Source: Myxococcales bacterium (GTDB taxonomy: Bacteria; Myxococcota; Myxococcia; Myxococcales; Anaeromyxobacteraceae). Taken from it: 9,763 nucleotides of DNA. The translations under genes were made by a program, and so were the position numbers. The notes under the pieces were generated by a model. That model did no database searches and was not told where the DNA came from. It saw only the letters and a list, made by a program, of their open reading frames with translations. Below are positions 1 to 8,566 of this stretch, one piece after another (the first letter of the stretch is position 1; each line of letters opens with the position of its first letter). The DNA lies in assembly GCA_021848865.1 (NCBI GenBank), contig JAJZTO010000076.1, positions 1 to 9,763 on the forward strand. The letters run 5' to 3'.

Positions 1-113
1 GCCTGGGGCTCGCCATCTCGGAGCGCATCGTGCGCGAGCACGGCGGCCGGATCGAGGTGGAGTCGGCGCCGGGACGGGGGACCACCTTCACGGTGCGGCT
101 CCCGACGGCCTGA
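1..113 (+). CDS. Sensor histidine kinase, C-terminal end of the ATPase domain (partial)
   Basis: Only the last 36 codons are present, read from position 3 to the TGA at 111-113; the gene begins outside the window. The translation starts LGLAISERIV, continues through HGGRIEVES and ends GTTFTVRLPTA. This is the classic end of a HATPase_c domain: the G2 box (GLGLAI), then the GGxIxVxSxxGxGTxFxVxLP strand-turn-strand. Such domains bind ATP and phosphorylate a histidine in the dimerisation domain as part of a two-component system. Nothing can be said about its sensor domain or its partner regulator. It is convergent with the next gene, with 24 bp between stop codons. The domain assignment is firm; the specific pathway is unknown. 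Confidence 0.9.
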   Translation, partial: LGLAISERIVREHGGRIEVESAPGRGTTFTVRLPTA

Positions 114-116
114 CGG

Positions 117-136
117 CGCCGCGGGGAGGCGCGGCG
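117..136. terminator. Possible bidirectional terminator hairpin between convergent genes
   Basis: A 7-bp all-GC inverted repeat (CGCCGCG at 117-123, CGCGGCG at 130-136) with a 6-nt loop fills the gap between the kinase stop (111-113) and the stop of the minus-strand gene (138-140). There is no T-tract on either side, so it is not a canonical intrinsic terminator. At this GC content a 7-bp stem can arise by chance, so the position is the main argument. Confidence 0.3.
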
Positions 137-137
137 G

Positions 138-1763
138 CTACCGGACCGGCGTCGCCTTGAGGGCCGCCCGACCCTCCTTCACGTAGACCTGGAAGCGCAC
201 CGTCCGGCAGGCGTGCTTGCGCACCAGGGCGGCGCGGTTGGCCTGGAGCTTGGCCTCGAACCGGTCGAACGAGAGCCCCTCGTTCGGCTCGCCGCAGGCC
301 TCGCGCACCCGGAGGAACTCGTCGTAGACCTGCCGCCAGTGGCGCTCGTCGGTGTCGGCCGGCGGCGCCGGGGACGGCGCGGGCTCCCGCCGCTCCCCAC
401 CCGTCGCCAGGAGGTCCTCGGGCCGGGTGGTCAGGCTGGTCGCGCCCGACACCGAGTCGTTGAGCGGCTGCAGCCGCGCCGGGGGCTGGGGCTGCGGCGG
501 CAGCGGCTCCGGGGCGGCGGGCTCCGCGGCCGGCGGGGGCGGCCGCGGCTCCAGCTCCAGGGGCTCCGGCGTCGGCGGCGCCGGCGGGGGCGGCTCGTCC
601 GGCGGGGCGGCGGGGCGGGGCGGGAAGGCGAACGGGTCGGGCTCGGGGGCGGCGGAGATCGCGGCCGGCGGCGGCCCGGCCAGGGCCTGCGCCTCCCGTC
701 CCTGGTCCGCGGCCTCGGCGGCGCGGTTCAGCGCGGAGGCCACCGTCCCCAGGCTGCCGGCCAGCGGCGCCACCCGGGCCGAGAAGTCGCCGCGGCCGAT
801 GCGGTCGGCCGCCGCCACCAGCTCGCGCGGGACGCCGGACGGCGCCTCGGGCGCGATCAGCAGGCCGAGGAACAGGCCGGCGAGGAGCAGGAGCAGGAGC
901 ACCGCCAGGGAGACCGCCTGGTAGGTCACCAGGGGCGCGGCGGCCCGCTCCATGGGCAGCGCCAGCGCCGCCAGGCCCGACGTCATCCCCTTGAGGGCGA
1001 CGACCTGGACGCGGAGCGCGGGGAGCCGGCCGACCAGCAGCGGCAGCGCGGGGGAGCCGGGGAGCGCCGCCGGCACCGCGCCGAGCCGGCCCGCGTCCAC
1101 CGGCGCCGGCTGCGGCGCGCGGGCCGCGGCGGTGACGTCCGCCAGCGCCCGGCCCGCGATCGTCGCCAGCGGCCGCGCCGGCCCGGCCAGCAGGACCACC
1201 TCGGCGCCGGTCTCCGCGTGCAGCGTCTGGACCCACGCCGCGCCCACCGGGACCCCCACCGCCACCGCGCCCTTCCCGGCGGGGACCGCGGCCACGAACC
1301 AGAGCCCGTCGGCGATGCGCGCGTACCCCTCGCTCCGGACGCCCCGGAGCGGGCCGGCGAAGAGGCCGCCGGCCGGGTCCTGCAGCTCCACCGGCTTGCC
1401 CGCCAGGCGCAGCGCCGCCCCCGAGGGGCCGGCGGTGCCGACGACCGGCGCCGGCGCGGCGCCGGGCCCGGCGCCGCGGGTGGCGGCGGCCACCGCCAGG
1501 GCCGCGGCCGCGGTGGCGTCGCCGTCCTCCTCCCCGGAGAGGGCCGCCAGCACCGCCGGGGCGCGGGCGGCGACGTCGGCGAGGGCGGCCGCCTGCGCCG
1601 CCAGGAGCCGGGAGCGGGCGTCGAGCTGGCCGGCGGCGGCGCGCAGGGCGCGGTCGGCCTCGGCGACCGCGGCGCGGGCCAGCCACTGCGAGGTGAGGTG
1701 GAGGTTCAAGGCGCCCGCCAGGAGGACCAGCAGGGCGAAGGCCCACAGCTTGAGCCGGTTCAT
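138..1763 (-). CDS. Two-TM HAMP-like membrane protein with Pro-rich linker and MXAN_5187-type C-terminal block
   Basis: A 541-residue protein of unknown function. Visible parts in order: a short basic N-terminus and first membrane helix (about 6-24); a presumed periplasmic, cysteine-free region (25-280); a second membrane helix (about 281-303, rich in Leu); a HAMP-like segment (about 310-355, with the typical AAADRIGRGDF stretch); a long Pro/Ala/Glu-rich linker (363-431); and a compact C-terminal block (473-541) with two cysteines (C490, C519) ending GRAALKATPVR. From memory that block resembles the MXAN_5187 C-terminal domain known in myxobacteria; I cannot check this by search. The TM-sensor-TM-HAMP plan is that of a chemoreceptor or histidine kinase, but no kinase, cyclase or methyl-accepting domain follows. 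The ATG at 1763 has no Shine-Dalgarno sequence and sits 8 nt from a good -10 box, suggesting a leaderless transcript. It converges on the kinase gene. Confidence 0.75.
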   Translation of the reverse strand: MNRLKLWAFALLVLLAGALNLHLTSQWLARAAVAEADRALRAAAGQLDARSRLLAAQAAALADVAARAPAVLAALSGEEDGDATAAAALAVAAATRGAGPGAAPAPVVGTAGPSGAALRLAGKPVELQDPAGGLFAGPLRGVRSEGYARIADGLWFVAAVPAGKGAVAVGVPVGAAWVQTLHAETGAEVVLLAGPARPLATIAGRALADVTAAARAPQPAPVDAGRLGAVPAALPGSPALPLLVGRLPALRVQVVALKGMTSGLAALALPMERAAAPLVTYQAVSLAVLLLLLLAGLFLGLLIAPEAPSGVPRELVAAADRIGRGDFSARVAPLAGSLGTVASALNRAAEAADQGREAQALAGPPPAAISAAPEPDPFAFPPRPAAPPDEPPPPAPPTPEPLELEPRPPPPAAEPAAPEPLPPQPQPPARLQPLNDSVSGATSLTTRPEDLLATGGERREPAPSPAPPADTDERHWRQVYDEFLRVREACGEPNEGLSFDRFEAKLQANRAALVRKHACRTVRFQVYVKEGRAALKATPVR

Positions 1764-1771
1764 CGGGGGCG

Positions 1772-1800
1772 GTTATACCGCGGTCCACCGGCCGGCCCAA
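1772..1800 (-). promoter_or_regulatory. Sigma-70-type promoter for the two-TM HAMP-like protein gene
   Basis: On the minus strand, TTGGGC (1800-1795) and TATAAC (1777-1772) are separated by exactly 17 bp. The -10 box matches the consensus at five of six positions, and the -35 box keeps the TTG. The predicted transcription start falls near 1765-1764, right at the ATG (1763-1761), and no purine-rich ribosome binding site precedes the ATG. This is a prediction from sequence; no start-site data are available. Confidence 0.55.
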
Positions 1801-1850
1801 GGAACGGCCCCGCGGGCGCCGCCCGGCGCCGGTCCCGGCGGCGGGCCGGC

Positions 1851-1890
1851 TGCAGCATTTCGCTTGTGGATCCCGGTCCGGATGCAGGAT
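1851..1890 (+). promoter_or_regulatory. Candidate autoregulatory operator: TGCAGNAT direct repeats
   Basis: TGCAGCAT at 1851-1858 and TGCAGGAT at 1883-1890 are direct repeats exactly 32 bp apart, about three helical turns, in the 136-bp divergent spacer. They flank the proposed -35 box and overlap the proposed -10 box of the XRE-kinase gene. From established work, Azoarcus BzdR, which has the same domain plan as the downstream protein, binds operators built on repeated TGCA. Self-binding is inferred. Confidence 0.35.
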
Positions 1891-1893
1891 ATT
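1864..1893 (+). promoter_or_regulatory. Weak promoter candidate for the XRE-shikimate-kinase gene
   Basis: TTGTGG (1864-1869) and GATATT (1888-1893) are separated by 18 bp in the only AT-richer part of the spacer. The -10 box matches four of six consensus positions and the -35 box three. The predicted start lies about at 1899-1900, at the ATG chosen for the gene, so this transcript could also be leaderless. It is weaker than the promoter facing the other way. Confidence 0.35.
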
Positions 1894-1899
1894 GCCTGG

Positions 1900-2697
1900 A
1901 TGCGACGCCCCCGGCGCACCCCGCCCGCACCGCCGCCGCTCCCGCCGGCGGCGCTCCTGGCCCGGCTCGGCGCCCGCGTTCGGGCCCGCCGCTCGGCGAT
2001 GGCCTGGACGCTGGCCGAGCTCTCCTCGCGCTGCGGCATCTCCCAGCGCTTCCTCTCCGACGTCGAGGCCGGCCGGGCCAACATCTCGGTGGTCAACCTC
2101 CAGGCGCTGGCCCACGCGGTGGGGACCACCGCCTCCGACCTCCTGGCGGGCGGCAACGCCGCCGACCGGCGCGGCTGCATCGCCCTGCTGGGCTTCCGCG
2201 GCTCCGGGAAGTCCACCATCGGCCCCCGCCTCGCCTCGCGGCTGGGGCGCCCCTTCTTCGAGCTGGACGGGCTCATCGAGGCCGAGGCCGGCCTGTCGCT
2301 GGGCGAGATCTTCGCGGTGCACGGCGAGCGCTGGTACCGCCGGCTCGAGTTCCAGGTCCTGCGCCGCTTCCTCGACCAGCACGACCGCGCCGTCTTCGCC
2401 ACCGGCGGCGGCATCGTCACCGACTCCGAGGCCTTCGACATGCTGATGCAGCGCTGCACCTCGGTGTGGCTCAAGGCGCGGCCCGCCGACCACCTGGACC
2501 GGGTCCTGAAGCAGGGGGACACCCGGCCCACCGCCGGCCGGCAGCACGCCATGGCCGACCTGCGCGGGCTGCTGGCCGAGCGGGAGCCGCTCTACTCCCG
2601 CGCCGACGCCACCCTCGACACCAGCGCCGTGGGCATCGCCGGCGGCGTCGAGACCCTGGTGCAGCAGCTGCGGGCGCTGGAGGCCCGGCAGGCCTGA
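1900..2697 (+). CDS. XRE-family regulator fused to a shikimate-kinase-like domain (BzdR/BoxR type)
   Basis: 265 residues from the ATG at 1900. An N-terminal Pro/Arg stretch precedes an XRE helix-turn-helix (about 21-84, with TLAELSSRCGISQRFLSDVEAGRANIS). Residues 94-262 form a shikimate-kinase fold: Walker A GFRGSGKST (98-106), D123 in FELDGLIE, R147/R148 in WYRRLE, the GGG triad (169-171), R209 in TRPT and R228 in AEREPLY. These match positions that bind ATP and shikimate in AroK. The same plan is known in BzdR and BoxR, regulators of benzoate degradation that sense benzoyl-CoA; the ligand here is unknown. It is either a metabolite-sensing repressor or a genuine kinase with a DNA-binding arm. 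An in-frame ATG at 1882 would add six residues; 1900 is preferred because AGGA lies 10 nt upstream (1886-1889) and because 1882 overlaps the -10 box. It converges on nadA. Confidence 0.85.
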   Translation: MRRPRRTPPAPPPLPPAALLARLGARVRARRSAMAWTLAELSSRCGISQRFLSDVEAGRANISVVNLQALAHAVGTTASDLLAGGNAADRRGCIALLGFRGSGKSTIGPRLASRLGRPFFELDGLIEAEAGLSLGEIFAVHGERWYRRLEFQVLRRFLDQHDRAVFATGGGIVTDSEAFDMLMQRCTSVWLKARPADHLDRVLKQGDTRPTAGRQHAMADLRGLLAEREPLYSRADATLDTSAVGIAGGVETLVQQLRALEARQA

Positions 2698-2715
2698 GGG
2701 GCGGGCGCCTCAGGC
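2692..2715. terminator. Hairpin containing both stop codons of convergent genes
   Basis: GCCTGAGG (2692-2699) and CCTCAGGC (2708-2715) form a perfect 8-bp stem with an 8-nt loop. The left arm holds the TGA of the XRE-kinase gene (2695-2697). The right arm holds the nadA stop, TCA on the plus strand (2710-2712). The arrangement is symmetrical, so either transcript would fold it, as expected of a bidirectional terminator or 3'-end stabiliser. There is no T-tract on either side. Confidence 0.5.
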
Positions 2716-3714
2716 GTCGCGCGGCACGGCGATCATCCGCTCCAGCGCCCGGCGCGCGCCGGCGGCCACGTCGGCCGGGACCACCACCTCGTGCTTCCCG
2801 CGGAGCAGCGCGTCGCGGACCATGACCAGGTCGATCATCTTCATGTAGGGGCAGTGCATGCGGCAGCCGATGCAGCCGTCGGCGACCACGAACTCCCGGT
2901 CCGGGTAGCGCCGCCGGAGCTGGTGGACGATCCCGTGCTCGGTGGCGACGATGAAGGTCCGGGCCCGGGGGAAGTGCTGCACCGCGGAGAGCATGGCGGT
3001 GGTGGAGCAGACCTCGTCGGCCATGGCCACCACGTCCTGGCGGCACTCGGGGTGGGCGATGACCACCGCCCCGGGGCGGTCGTGCCGGACGCGGTCCACG
3101 CTCGAGGCCCGCAGCACGTCGTGGACCGGGCAGCAGCCGTCGTAGACCACCACCTCCTTCTCCGGCACCTTCCCCGCCACCCAGGCCCCCAGGTTCTTGT
3201 CGGGGGTGAAGAGGATCTTCCGCTGGGGCAGGGAGCGGACCACGCTGGCGGCGTTGGCGCTGGTGCAGCAGATGTCCGAGAGGGCCTTCACCTCGGCGCT
3301 GGAGTTCACGTAGGTGACCACGGCGTGGTCGGGGTAGCGGGCCTTCCAGTCCTCCAGCGACTCGGCGGTGATGGAGTCGGCCAGCGAGCAGCCGGCCGAC
3401 AGGTTCGGGAGCAGCACCCGCTTCGCCGGGGAGAGCACCTTGGCCGACTCGGCCATGAAGTGGACCCCGCAGAAGACGATGGTGGACTGGGGAGCCTGCT
3501 GCCCCTGGATGGAGAGCTGCAGCGAGTCGCCGACGAAGTCGGCCACCGCCTGGACCTCCGGCACCTGGTAGTTGTGGGCCAGGATGACGGCGCCCTCGCG
3601 CCGCTTGAGGAAGGCGATCTCCTCCTCCAGCTCGCGGATCTCGGCGGGCGCCAGGTCGGCGCCGGCCAGCGGGGTGGCGACGGGGTCGTGGACGGGGTGG
3701 ACCGGCAGGTTCAT
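2710..3714 (-). CDS. nadA: Quinolinate synthase A
   Basis: 334 residues, normal for NadA. The enzyme condenses iminoaspartate with dihydroxyacetone phosphate to give quinolinate, the NAD precursor, using a [4Fe-4S] cluster in the cytoplasm. The three cluster ligands are visible: C109 (NLSAGCSLAD), C195 (DGCCPVHD) and C288 in the C-terminal CxxCxxxCPYMKM motif (C281, C284, C288). Other family motifs present are AHNYQ (46-50), FCGVHFMAESAK (81-92), PDKNLG (171-176) and HPEC (221-224). The ATG at 3714 is preceded by GGGTGA (plus-strand 3719-3724, 4-nt spacing) and overlaps the upstream gene's stop by 4 bp (ATGA), so translation is probably coupled. Neither nadB nor nadC is in the window, so iminoaspartate formation and quinolinate phosphoribosylation must be encoded elsewhere. 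No truncation is seen. Confidence 0.97.
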   Translation of the reverse strand: MNLPVHPVHDPVATPLAGADLAPAEIRELEEEIAFLKRREGAVILAHNYQVPEVQAVADFVGDSLQLSIQGQQAPQSTIVFCGVHFMAESAKVLSPAKRVLLPNLSAGCSLADSITAESLEDWKARYPDHAVVTYVNSSAEVKALSDICCTSANAASVVRSLPQRKILFTPDKNLGAWVAGKVPEKEVVVYDGCCPVHDVLRASSVDRVRHDRPGAVVIAHPECRQDVVAMADEVCSTTAMLSAVQHFPRARTFIVATEHGIVHQLRRRYPDREFVVADGCIGCRMHCPYMKMIDLVMVRDALLRGKHEVVVPADVAAGARRALERMIAVPRDA

Positions 3715-3929
3715 GACTTCACCCGGGCGCCGGCGGCGGGGCGGATGTCGCCCGTCCCGGCGGGAAAGAGGCGCCAGAACTCCCGGCGCACGAGGCCGAC
3801 GATGGTCCCCGACTTGGTGAGGCCGTGGTAGCGCGCCACGGCGTCGAGCATGGCCACGTCCAGGTCGGTGGCCGAGAAGCTCCGGACCTTGGCGCGCGCG
3901 GCGGTCGTTCGCGGTCGGGCGGTTCGCAT
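3711..3929 (-). CDS. Small ribbon-helix-helix putative DNA-binding protein, first gene of the nadA operon
   Basis: 72 residues. After a basic tail (R2, R5, R7, R12, K14, R16) comes a predicted strand (KVRSFSA, 14-20), helix A (about 21-36, DLDVAMLDAVARYHG), a turn with TKSGT (38-42) and helix B (about 42-55, IVGLVRREFWRLF). This order and size fit the MetJ/Arc/CopG ribbon-helix-helix fold, in which a dimer places the strand in the DNA major groove. I do not recognise a named family. Its TGA overlaps the nadA ATG by 4 bp, so the two are almost certainly cotranscribed and translationally coupled, suggesting a role in controlling NAD synthesis or nadA expression. The ATG at 3929 is the only nearby in-frame start. 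AGGAG (plus-strand 3943-3947) lies 13 nt upstream, a rather long spacing. An antitoxin is a weaker alternative, as no toxin gene is adjacent. Confidence 0.72.
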   Translation of the reverse strand: MRTARPRTTAARAKVRSFSATDLDVAMLDAVARYHGLTKSGTIVGLVRREFWRLFPAGTGDIRPAAGARVKS

Positions 3930-4035
3930 AAACTTTATATAACTCCTGTGTGGTGACTCTAGCGCGAACCGCGGGGCGGCGCAATCGAACCGGGGCGGGG
4001 TCGCGGTCCGGGCCGAGGTCGGGTATCTCTCCCCG
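3930..4035. promoter_or_regulatory. Divergent intergenic region with an AT-rich island
   Basis: This 106-bp spacer separates the RHH-nadA operon from the methyltransferase gene and should hold both promoters. Its only AT-rich part is 3928-3943. It contains TATATA/TATAAA on the minus strand and TATAAC (3938-3943) on the plus strand, both plausible -10 boxes, but neither has a recognisable -35 box at 16-18 bp. The minus-strand island also carries near-repeats AGTTAT and AGTTTAT, short tandem elements of a kind that ribbon-helix-helix proteins often bind. The remainder (about 3960-4035) is GC-rich and I see nothing else in it. Confidence 0.4.
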
Positions 4036-4806
4036 GTGCGCCTCGCCGTCACCACCGCCCTGGCCGCCCGGCCCGCCGACGTCGCGGCCGCGCGGGAGGC
4101 GGCGGCGCGCCACGCCCTGCCCTTCCTCCCCCGCGAGCACCGCTCGCTCGCGGCGGCGGCGGCGGGGGCCGGGGCCGAGGCGCTGCTGGTGCTCTCCCAC
4201 CGCGGCGCCACCCTCTTCCTGGACGGCGCCGAGCGGCGCTGGGATCCGGGGATGGGGGTGCTGCGGGCCCGGCGCCTCCTGCGCGGGGAGCGGGACACCC
4301 GCGACCCCTTCCTGGAGGCGGCGGGCCTCCGGCCCGGCGAGGCGGTGCTCGACGGCACGCTGGGCCTCGCCGCCGACGCCCTGGTGGCCGCGGTGGCGGT
4401 GGGCGAGGCCGGCCAGGTGGTGGGGCTCGAGGCCTCGCCCGCCCTCGCCTTCCTCGCCGCCGAGGGGCTGGCGCGCCTGGCGCTGCCGGCGGCGCGCCGC
4501 GTCGAGGTGCGGCGGGCCGACGCCGCCGAGGCGCTGGCCGCCCTGCCCGACCGCTCCTTCGACCTGGTCTGCTTCGACCCCATGTTCCGCCACGCCCGCG
4601 CCCAGCCGCCCGGCTTCGACCTGGTGCGCCGGCTCGGGGACCCGCGGCCCCTCTCGCCGGAGACCCTGGCGGAGGCGCGCCGGGTGGCGCGGCGCGCGGT
4701 GCTGGTGAAGGACGGGACGCCGGGGTGGGACCTGGCGCGCCTCGGGCTCACGCCGCTGCCGAGCGCGCGCGGCGCGCACCGGCTCTACGCGCGGATCGAC
4801 CGCTAG
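4036..4806 (+). CDS. Class I SAM-dependent methyltransferase, RsmJ/YpiP-related
   Basis: 256 residues from a GTG start at 4036. The N-terminus (RLAVTTALAARP, then an Ala-rich helix and LPFLPRE) and the segment GMGVLRARRLLRG (72-84) match the layout of YpiP/RsmJ-like proteins. The SAM-binding core follows: motif I LDGTLGLAADAL (105-116), acidic residue E132 in GLEASP at the end of strand 2, RADAAEAL (140-147), and the catalytic-region motif FDPMF (180-184). In E. coli RsmJ, which methylates G1516 of 16S rRNA, the equivalent motif is DPMFP, so a 16S rRNA or other nucleic-acid guanine substrate is plausible; the YpiP branch is less characterised, so no symbol is given. No Shine-Dalgarno sequence is visible near the GTG. 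The stop is 2 bp from the lon stop on the other strand. Confidence 0.85.
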   Translation: MRLAVTTALAARPADVAAAREAAARHALPFLPREHRSLAAAAAGAGAEALLVLSHRGATLFLDGAERRWDPGMGVLRARRLLRGERDTRDPFLEAAGLRPGEAVLDGTLGLAADALVAAVAVGEAGQVVGLEASPALAFLAAEGLARLALPAARRVEVRRADAAEALAALPDRSFDLVCFDPMFRHARAQPPGFDLVRRLGDPRPLSPETLAEARRVARRAVLVKDGTPGWDLARLGLTPLPSARGAHRLYARIDR

Positions 4807-4808
4807 CC

Positions 4809-7256
<2,448 letters not shown>

Positions 7257-7266
7257 CGGGCTTCGG

Positions 7267-7274
7267 CTCCTTCC
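7267..7274 (-). promoter_or_regulatory. Ribosome binding site of lon
   Basis: GGAAGGAG on the minus strand, 10 nt before the ATG at 7256. It is the strongest Shine-Dalgarno match in the 47-bp clpX-lon gap and fixes the lon start. Confidence 0.7.
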
Positions 7275-7303
7275 GGTTCCCGGCGCGCTCCGGGCCGCCG
7301 GGG

Positions 7304-8566
7304 TCAGGCGCTGCCGGCTTCCTTCTGCATCACCACCAGCGGCGGCTCCTGCCGGTCGATGACGTCCTCGGAGATGACGATAACCCGGACGTTCCGCTTG
7401 CTCGGCACCTCGTACATGATGTCGAGCATCGCGTTCTCGAGGATGGCGCGGAGCCCGCGGGCGCCGGCCTTGTTCTTCAGGGCCGCCCGGGCGATGGCGA
7501 CGAGCGCCGGATCGGTGAAGCGCAGCGAGACGCCGTCCATGTCCAGCAGCTTCTTGTACTGCTTCACCAGGGCGTTGCGGGGGCGGGTGAGGATCTCCAC
7601 CAGCGCCGCCTCGTCCAGCTCCCCCAGGGTGGTGACCACCGGCAGGCGGCCCACGAACTCCGGGATCATCCCGAACTTCAGCAGGTCGTCCGGCTCCACC
7701 AGCGCCAGCAGCTCGCCGATGTCCCGCTCGGTCCGGGCCTTCACGTCGCTCCCGAAGCCCAGGCTCTTGCCGCCGACGCGCCGCTCGATCACCTGCTCCA
7801 GGCCGCAGAAGGCGCCGCCGCAGATGAAGAGGATGTTGGTGGTGTCGACCTGCAGGAACTCCTGCTGCGGGTGCTTGCGCCCGCCCTTGGGCGGGACGTT
7901 GGCCACCGTCCCCTCGATGATCTTCAGCAGGGCCTGCTGCACCCCCTCGCCGGAGACGTCGCGGGTGATGGAGGGGTTCTCGCTCTTGCGGGCGATCTTG
8001 TCGATCTCGTCGATGTAGACGATGCCCCGCTGGGCCCGCTCGATGTCGTGGTCGGCGGCCTGCAGCAGGTTGACGATGATGTTCTCGACGTCCTCGCCCA
8101 CGTAGCCGGCCTCGGTGAGGCAGGTGGCGTCGGCGATGGTGAAGGGGACGTTGAGGATCTTCGCCAGGGTCTGGGCCAGCAGCGTCTTGCCGGAGCCGGT
8201 GGGGCCGAGCAGCAGGATGTTGGACTTCTGCAGCTCGACGTCGTCCACGTTGATGCGGGTCTCGATGCGCTTGTAGTGGTTGTGGACGGCCACCGCCAGG
8301 GTCTTCTTGGCGCGCTCCTGCCCCACCACGTACTCGTCGAGGGTGGCCTTGATCTCGCTGGGCCGCGGGATGCGCAGCTTCTGGTCCCGCTTCTCCTCGC
8401 CGGCGATCTCCTCGGCGATGATGTCGTTGCAGAGCCCGATGCACTCGTCGCAGATGTAGACCGTCGGCCCGGCGATGAGCTTCTTCACTTCCTTCTGCGA
8501 CTTGCCGCAGAAGCTGCAGCACAGGGTCTCGTGCTTCTCCAAGACGGTCTCCTCGGCGTGGCGCAT
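7304..8566 (-). CDS. clpX: ClpX, ATP-dependent unfoldase of the ClpXP protease
   Basis: 420 residues from the ATG at 8566, or 412 from a TTG at 8542. ClpX is a hexameric AAA+ ring that recognises tagged proteins, unfolds them and threads them into ClpP. Seen here: the zinc-binding domain with C17, C20, C39 and C42; Walker A GPTGSGKT (121-128); pore-1 loop GYVG (154-157); Walker B with DE at 186-187; pore-2 residues RKH (230-232); and the ClpP-docking loop as LGF (269-271) in place of the E. coli IGF. Coordinates give the ATG frame, but the TTG is the likelier start: it has GAGGAG (plus-strand 8549-8554) 6 nt upstream, whereas the ATG has no Shine-Dalgarno sequence and directly abuts a 20-bp palindrome. 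Both starts leave a complete zinc domain. It lies 33 bp after clpP, consistent with one operon. Confidence 0.98.
   Translation of the reverse strand: MRHAEETVLEKHETLCCSFCGKSQKEVKKLIAGPTVYICDECIGLCNDIIAEEIAGEEKRDQKLRIPRPSEIKATLDEYVVGQERAKKTLAVAVHNHYKRIETRINVDDVELQKSNILLLGPTGSGKTLLAQTLAKILNVPFTIADATCLTEAGYVGEDVENIIVNLLQAADHDIERAQRGIVYIDEIDKIARKSENPSITRDVSGEGVQQALLKIIEGTVANVPPKGGRKHPQQEFLQVDTTNILFICGGAFCGLEQVIERRVGGKSLGFGSDVKARTERDIGELLALVEPDDLLKFGMIPEFVGRLPVVTTLGELDEAALVEILTRPRNALVKQYKKLLDMDGVSLRFTDPALVAIARAALKNKAGARGLRAILENAMLDIMYEVPSKRNVRVIVISEDVIDRQEPPLVVMQKEAGSA

Noticed and set aside
540..680. Apparent GC-rich tandem repeat
   Set aside because: It is the coding sequence of the Pro/Ala/Glu-rich linker of the membrane protein. 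The units are irregular and the frame stays intact, so it is protein low complexity and not a DNA repeat array.
1815..1830. GGCGCC inverted repeat with a 4-nt loop in the divergent spacer
   Set aside because: A 6-bp all-GC stem is common at this composition, and it has no fixed relation to either promoter.
213..2825. 870-residue plus-strand open frame across the membrane protein and kinase-fusion genes
   Set aside because: Its translation is dominated by Arg and Gly with no domain, and it overlaps two better-supported genes in other frames. It is a product of few stop codons at high GC.
3711..3929. RHH protein as the antitoxin of a toxin-antitoxin pair
   Set aside because: The coupled partner is nadA, a metabolic enzyme, and the divergent neighbour is a methyltransferase. 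No small toxin-like frame is adjacent.
3715..4779. Extended nadA frame giving a 689-residue protein
   Set aside because: The extension is a shadow of the RHH and methyltransferase genes. NadA is normally about 330-350 residues, and the ATG at 3714 gives 334 with all motifs.
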